DNA of 64,000 bases from Microbacterium sp. CBA3102 (GTDB taxonomy: Bacteria; Actinomycetota; Actinomycetes; Actinomycetales; Microbacteriaceae), in NCBI RefSeq assembly GCF_007954505.1, contig NZ_CP042412.1, positions 3,038,001 to 3,102,000 of the forward strand, written 5' to 3'. The position numbers and the translations under genes were made by a program. A model generated the notes under the pieces. That model was not told the DNA's origin. It did no database searches and saw nothing but the letters and a program-made list of their open reading frames with translations. Of this stretch, positions 61,048 to 64,000 are shown in pieces; positions within the stretch are counted from its first letter, which is position 1, and every line of letters begins with the position of its first letter.

Positions 61048-62177
61048 TACCGGTCCCACCCCATGCTCGACGAGAACGCCTGATTCAACTTCGCCGTGAC
61101 CGTCATCGTCCGCGGCCGAGTCAGGGCATCGAGATCCACACGCACCTGGTCCAAGCCGGTTACTCGTGCCTTGACGACGGCTTCCGTGCCGTCGACGGCG
61201 TTCACCTTGTCTTCGACTCGCTGGATGTCCGTGGTCGCCGTCTGGGTATCAGCGTTCACCGAGACCTCGACATCGCCAGGGAGCGCCACGATCTTGTTGC
61301 CGAGCGCATCGACCTCACCGGTGGCCGTACCTGCCTCTTGCGAGAGCTTGTACAAATACTCCGCCTGCGCATTCGCCGCGGTGGCTCCTTGCTCCAGCCC
61401 GCGCGCGACAGATGGGAGCACAGCGTCCAGCTCCTGTTGACGACCGATCGTGAGACCGGAAGCTGCTCCATTGTCGGCCCAGGCACGAGTGAGCTGGTCG
61501 AGCTTGTCTCCACCTTCGACGAGAGCATCGATCACATCGACCTGGTCCCACCCCGAGCCGACCGTCAGGTCGAGCACCTGCTTGAACTTCTCCTGGTCAC
61601 TCGTCCACTCCTCGACCGCCCTCAGCTTGTCGGCCGCGTCGAATGCCGCCCCGATCCCATACGCGAAGTCGAACGCGGACTGGAGAGCTTCTTTCGACGC
61701 CTCGTCGATCTTGTTGAACTGGTCGACTGCGACGCCCAGACCCGCGGCCACCGCGATTCCAGCTGCGGCACCTGCGGGCCCGAAGCCTGAGAACGCGTTG
61801 GCCGCGACCTCCTGCGCGAGATCTGCGATCGACTCGAAGGAACCGTCGAAGCTCGCCGCCGTCTCCCGCGCGGATTGTTGGGCCTCCTCCTTGAAGTCCT
61901 TCACGCCGTCCTCGGCGCGCTCCATCCCGCGGCGGGCTTTGTCGCCGGCATCGCCAGCCTTGTCGCCGAGGTCTTTCGTCTCGCGCTGCGCGTCCTTCAA
62001 CGCATCTTCGAGACGCTCGACGCTCCGCGAACTGTCGCGGCCTGCGTCGTCGGCGGCGTCGGCGAGGTCTTCGAGTGCGTCTTCGGCTTTCTCGAGCGGC
62101 TTGATCACGCCGTCGCGGATGCCCTGGTCGAATTGCTTCGCGTCGGCGGCGATCGCGATCTCGTGTGCGCGTGCCAC
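61047..62177 (-). CDS. Short tail tape-measure protein
   Basis: 376 residues. Residues 20-130 are a charged coiled coil rich in Ala, Asp, Glu and Lys (EKAEDALEDLADAADDAGRD), followed by a glycine/alanine-rich hydrophobic segment (GFGPAGAAAGIAVAAGLGVA). This pattern is characteristic of tape measures. It is much shorter than most; from the usual 0.15 nm per residue the tail would be about 55 nm. GTG 62177 is 2 bases after the previous stop. Confidence 0.8.
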   Translation of the reverse strand: MARAHEIAIAADAKQFDQGIRDGVIKPLEKAEDALEDLADAADDAGRDSSRSVERLEDALKDAQRETKDLGDKAGDAGDKARRGMERAEDGVKDFKEEAQQSARETAASFDGSFESIADLAQEVAANAFSGFGPAGAAAGIAVAAGLGVAVDQFNKIDEASKEALQSAFDFAYGIGAAFDAADKLRAVEEWTSDQEKFKQVLDLTVGSGWDQVDVIDALVEGGDKLDQLTRAWADNGAASGLTIGRQQELDAVLPSVARGLEQGATAANAQAEYLYKLSQEAGTATGEVDALGNKIVALPGDVEVSVNADTQTATTDIQRVEDKVNAVDGTEAVVKARVTGLDQVRVDLDALTRPRTMTVTAKLNQAFSSSMGWDR

Positions 62178-62179
62178 GG

Positions 62180-62674
62180 CTACTTCCCTTCGAGCTTGTC
62201 GAGCATGGTGCGAACGGCGGTCTGGATCCACAGGGATGCGAACCGGACGATGGAGCGGGAGGCCGCGGGGTTGAACACGTGCCCGCCGCGCTTCGGTGCG
62301 GGGAACGCGGAACCGGCCCGGCGCGTGTAGACGGTGCCCTTGCGGGAGCGAGTCGTGATCTGCTTCTCCGGCCCCATCCCGTACTCGGCAGCGTGCGCGA
62401 GCCGAGAGACGGGCGTTCCGGAACGGAGCGTGCCGACCGATCCGGAGCGGAGGAACACGTTGCGCTGGGTGACGCCGACCCGACCGGACTTCACCAGCAC
62501 CTGCTGTTGGAGACGGGTGCCGGCACCGTCGCGGAGCTCCTCGAACCAGATCGGTTGCGCCTCGCTCTTGGTCTCGGCGGCGATCTGCTTGCGAACGTCC
62601 TCGCTGACCGTGCGCATCGCGATCAGCATCGACCGCAAGGGCGAGTCGACGAGCAACGAGATGCGCACGGCCAC
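62180..62674 (-). CDS. Tail-completion-like protein (HK97 gp10 type)
   Basis: 164 residues with basic, helical sequence and a central block PVSRLAHAAEYGMGPEKQ resembling HK97 gp10-like proteins. GTG start with GGAG six bases upstream, 3 bases after the tube gene stop. The location after the tube gene is less usual (gp10 normally precedes the tube), so the identity is tentative; a tail assembly chaperone is the alternative. Confidence 0.6.
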   Translation of the reverse strand: MAVRISLLVDSPLRSMLIAMRTVSEDVRKQIAAETKSEAQPIWFEELRDGAGTRLQQQVLVKSGRVGVTQRNVFLRSGSVGTLRSGTPVSRLAHAAEYGMGPEKQITTRSRKGTVYTRRAGSAFPAPKRGGHVFNPAASRSIVRFASLWIQTAVRTMLDKLEGK

Positions 62675-62677
62675 GAT

Positions 62678-63100
62678 CTACTCCGCCGGCGGCGTCGTCG
62701 GCGGAACGGGCTCGGGCTGGTCGATGCAGCCGAGGTTCCCGGTCGCCTGGTGCACGGACTTCGACGCCCCGCCGATCGCGCCCGCCTCGCAGACGACCTG
62801 GATGGACCATCCGAGCCCGCCGTCCTCGGGGGTGTACACGAACGTCTTGCGCTGGCCGTGCCACTCGATGAACTTCTGCGACAGCGACCCGACGGTAGTC
62901 CAGTCCTGGTTGTACGTGATCCCGGCGACCCACGCGGCGGGCCCGGCGAACTGCTGCACGCCGCCGCCGATGTCGGTCACGGATGCCTTGTCCGCGGTCG
63001 GGGTGAGGGTGAACGAGGTGACGGCGGCGGTGTAGTCGTCCTCCGCGCACACGAGCGTGCCTTTCGCGCCCATGTAGGCGACGTTGGGAACGGTGGTCAT
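62678..63100 (-). CDS. Major tail (tube) protein
   Basis: 140 residues. TNIP-like tube pattern: MTTVPNVAYMGAKGTLVC, TSFTLTPTADKASVTDIGGG and a long beta-rich centre, with two Cys and a proline-rich C-terminus. Its position after the terminator and before the tape measure fits the tail tube. A BIG or Ig-like extra domain is absent. Confidence 0.7.
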   Translation of the reverse strand: MTTVPNVAYMGAKGTLVCAEDDYTAAVTSFTLTPTADKASVTDIGGGVQQFAGPAAWVAGITYNQDWTTVGSLSQKFIEWHGQRKTFVYTPEDGGLGWSIQVVCEAGAIGGASKSVHQATGNLGCIDQPEPVPPTTPPAE

Positions 63101-63109
63101 GATGTCCTC

Positions 63110-63496
63110 CTAGAGAGTGGTGAGAGCGATGAGACTGACCCGCCAGGACAGCGGGCCCGAGTCCTGACGGATCTTGCGGGCGGTGGACCATCCGAGATCG
63201 GAGGACGTGTCGAGTTCCTTGAGCAGCGGCACGATCTCGTCTTCGATCGCCGCCTCGGCCTCGCCGTCCGCGGTGCGCGGGTCGACGAGCACGAGATCGA
63301 CCGTCGCGCACACCTGCCCGGGTGGGAGCTGTGCGCCCTCGGCGAGGGTGGACAGCTCGGTGAACTCGATGTAGACGGCGGGGACGAGGGAGACGTTCGC
63401 GGCGGTGAGGTCTTTGACGATCGCCCAGTCGTCCGGGAGCGCGGCCTCCAGCCGTGCTTTCAGTTCGTCCCGGACGGCGGGAATGCTAGAGAGCAT
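63110..63496 (-). CDS. Tail terminator-like protein
   Basis: 128 residues with alternating alpha/beta pattern (DELKARLEAALPDDWAIVKDL, VCATVDLVLVDP, VPLLKELDTS), as in lambda gpU-like terminators. It is next to the tube gene, as is usual. The start overlaps the upstream gene by 11 bases. Confidence 0.65.
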   Translation of the reverse strand: MLSSIPAVRDELKARLEAALPDDWAIVKDLTAANVSLVPAVYIEFTELSTLAEGAQLPPGQVCATVDLVLVDPRTADGEAEAAIEDEIVPLLKELDTSSDLGWSTARKIRQDSGPLSWRVSLIALTTL

Positions 63497-63842
63497 GGGG
63501 CTTCCAGTCGATCGGGCGGATGACCGCCTTGATGGTGTTGTCTAGCGGGTAGGGGCGGAAGGTGAAGCCGTCTGGCCCTACCTCGCCGTCGCCGGTCGTG
63601 CGGCCAGCGTTCCAGAGGTTGCGGACCTGCATGAGCTGCGCGAGCACGTAGTTGTCCGGCGGGTCCGGCACCGGCTCCTCGGGGGGTTGAGGAGCCGGTG
63701 CCGGGGCGAATGCGATCACCTGGCCACGGGCGACGTTGAGCAGCATGCCGAGCAGCTCGGCGTTCTGCACCGGGGCGTCGACCCACGCGCCCTTGACGCG
63801 TTGCTGCGCCTCCGGCGTGTCAGCGGTGTACCAGGTGGCCAC
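63486..63842 (-). CDS. Phage head-tail connector-region protein of unknown function
   Basis: 118 residues, with an Ala/Pro-rich middle (FAPAPAPQPPEEPVPDPPD) and a C-terminal beta block (FTFRPYPLDNTIKAVIRP). No domain recognised. It lies between the putative capsid-region gene and the terminator, so a head-completion role is possible. GTG start, 2 bases after the upstream stop. Confidence 0.6.
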   Translation of the reverse strand: MATWYTADTPEAQQRVKGAWVDAPVQNAELLGMLLNVARGQVIAFAPAPAPQPPEEPVPDPPDNYVLAQLMQVRNLWNAGRTTGDGEVGPDGFTFRPYPLDNTIKAVIRPIDWKPHAL

Positions 63843-63844
63843 GA

Positions 63845-64000
63845 TCAGGCGTCCGCGGTGCCGATGAGGACGAGCGCCTCGGGACGCTTCACGAACGTCT
63901 GCAGGTAGCCGTGCACGGCCTTGTCGATGCCACCGCGGGCGAGGTCGAGGGCATCGACTTCGAGGAGTCCGCCCGCGGGCCGGTCGAAGTCGATCGCGTA
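63845..64000 (-). CDS. Phage head-region protein, 3' end only
   Basis: The last 51 codons are visible; the gene continues beyond the right edge. The sequence ends with KRPEALVLIGTADA. No family can be assigned; position suggests a major capsid or connector protein. Confidence 0.5.
   Translation of the reverse strand, partial: YAIDFDRPAGGLLEVDALDLARGGIDKAVHGYLQTFVKRPEALVLIGTADA

Larger units (their letters stand above)
55415..64000. mobile_element. Left part of an integrated tailed phage (siphovirus-like prophage)
   Basis: The element begins at a tRNA 3' remnant, followed by a tyrosine integrase and a lipoprotein gene. It then reads leftward from the right edge through tail, tail-tip and lysis genes. 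It runs beyond the window, so head, packaging and replication genes and the right attachment site are not seen. The order (head/connector, terminator, tube, tape measure, tail-tip, spike, endolysin, holin) is canonical for siphoviruses. Because the structural genes shown are intact open frames, it may be a complete prophage. Confidence 0.85.

Overview
This is a high-GC (clearly above 65%) actinobacterial chromosome segment carrying the left end of an integrated tailed-phage genome. The gene content and order (dut-DUF3710-DUF3159, sepH, topoisomerase IV genes, sigA, lpdA-sucB, glnA1/glnE/glnA2, ppgK, rnpB) are those of an actinomycete. The overall set best fits Microbacteriaceae, probably Microbacterium; that genus call is inference from content, not from a database search.

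Layout. 1-4.6 kb: a glpD / TetR / alkyl-DHAP-synthase-like / diacylglycerol-kinase lipid cluster, preceded by the 5' end of a GMC-type oxidoreductase. 4.6-9.7 kb: dxs and acnA, the latter with an unusual leader and a 26-bp perfect palindrome upstream. 9.7-19.9 kb: conserved actinobacterial housekeeping genes, including dut, sepH, and parC and parE facing each other across a strong terminator. 19.9-24.7 kb: two overlapping, complementary half-competent alanine-racemase-like genes, a divergent ATP-grasp ligase, a CofE-like ligase, and sigA. 24.9-30.6 kb: PAC2 protein, pepA, lpdA, sucB. 30.6-36.8 kb: a membrane protein of unknown function, DUF4191, a RimK-RCK_C fusion divergent from a RimB-like protease, RDD protein, glnA1. 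36.9-46.5 kb: AI-2E permease, a second lipid kinase, glnE-glnA2-SPOR operon, ppgK, a sulfatase, and the RNase P RNA. 46.5-55.4 kb: a PolA-like polymerase and mostly single metabolic or regulatory genes (ldh, aldo/keto reductase, SDR, potassium channel). 55.4-64 kb: prophage, with a tRNA 3' remnant as the probable left attachment site, a tyrosine integrase, a coupled lipoprotein, a lysis module and tail genes. The phage continues past the window.

How genes work together. GlnA1, GlnE and GlnA2 form the nitrogen-assimilation core; glnA1 carries a GlnR-type GTAAC-N6-GAAAC site and the Tyr that GlnE adenylylates. LpdA and SucB are the E3 and E2 of 2-oxoacid dehydrogenases. GlpD, the AGPS-like flavoprotein and the DAG kinase form a glycerolipid unit with its own TetR regulator.

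Most interesting candidate. The two racemase-like genes at 19861-21617 have complementary defects. One keeps the PLP lysine and a full barrel but has lost the catalytic tyrosine; the other has lost the lysine and most of the barrel but keeps the tyrosine and its companion methionine. Alanine racemase active sites are built across the dimer interface, so the pair could form an obligate heterodimer with one working site. It lies divergent from an ATP-grasp ligase, which suggests, as a hypothesis only, a system that makes and attaches a D-amino acid, for example in the group-B peptidoglycan bridge of Microbacteriaceae.

Apart from 46015-46520 (rnpB) and 55385-55826 (attachment remnant, a small open frame and the integrase leader) no stretch longer than about 300 bases lacks a protein-coding gene. 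I saw no CRISPR array, insertion sequence, rRNA or complete tRNA.
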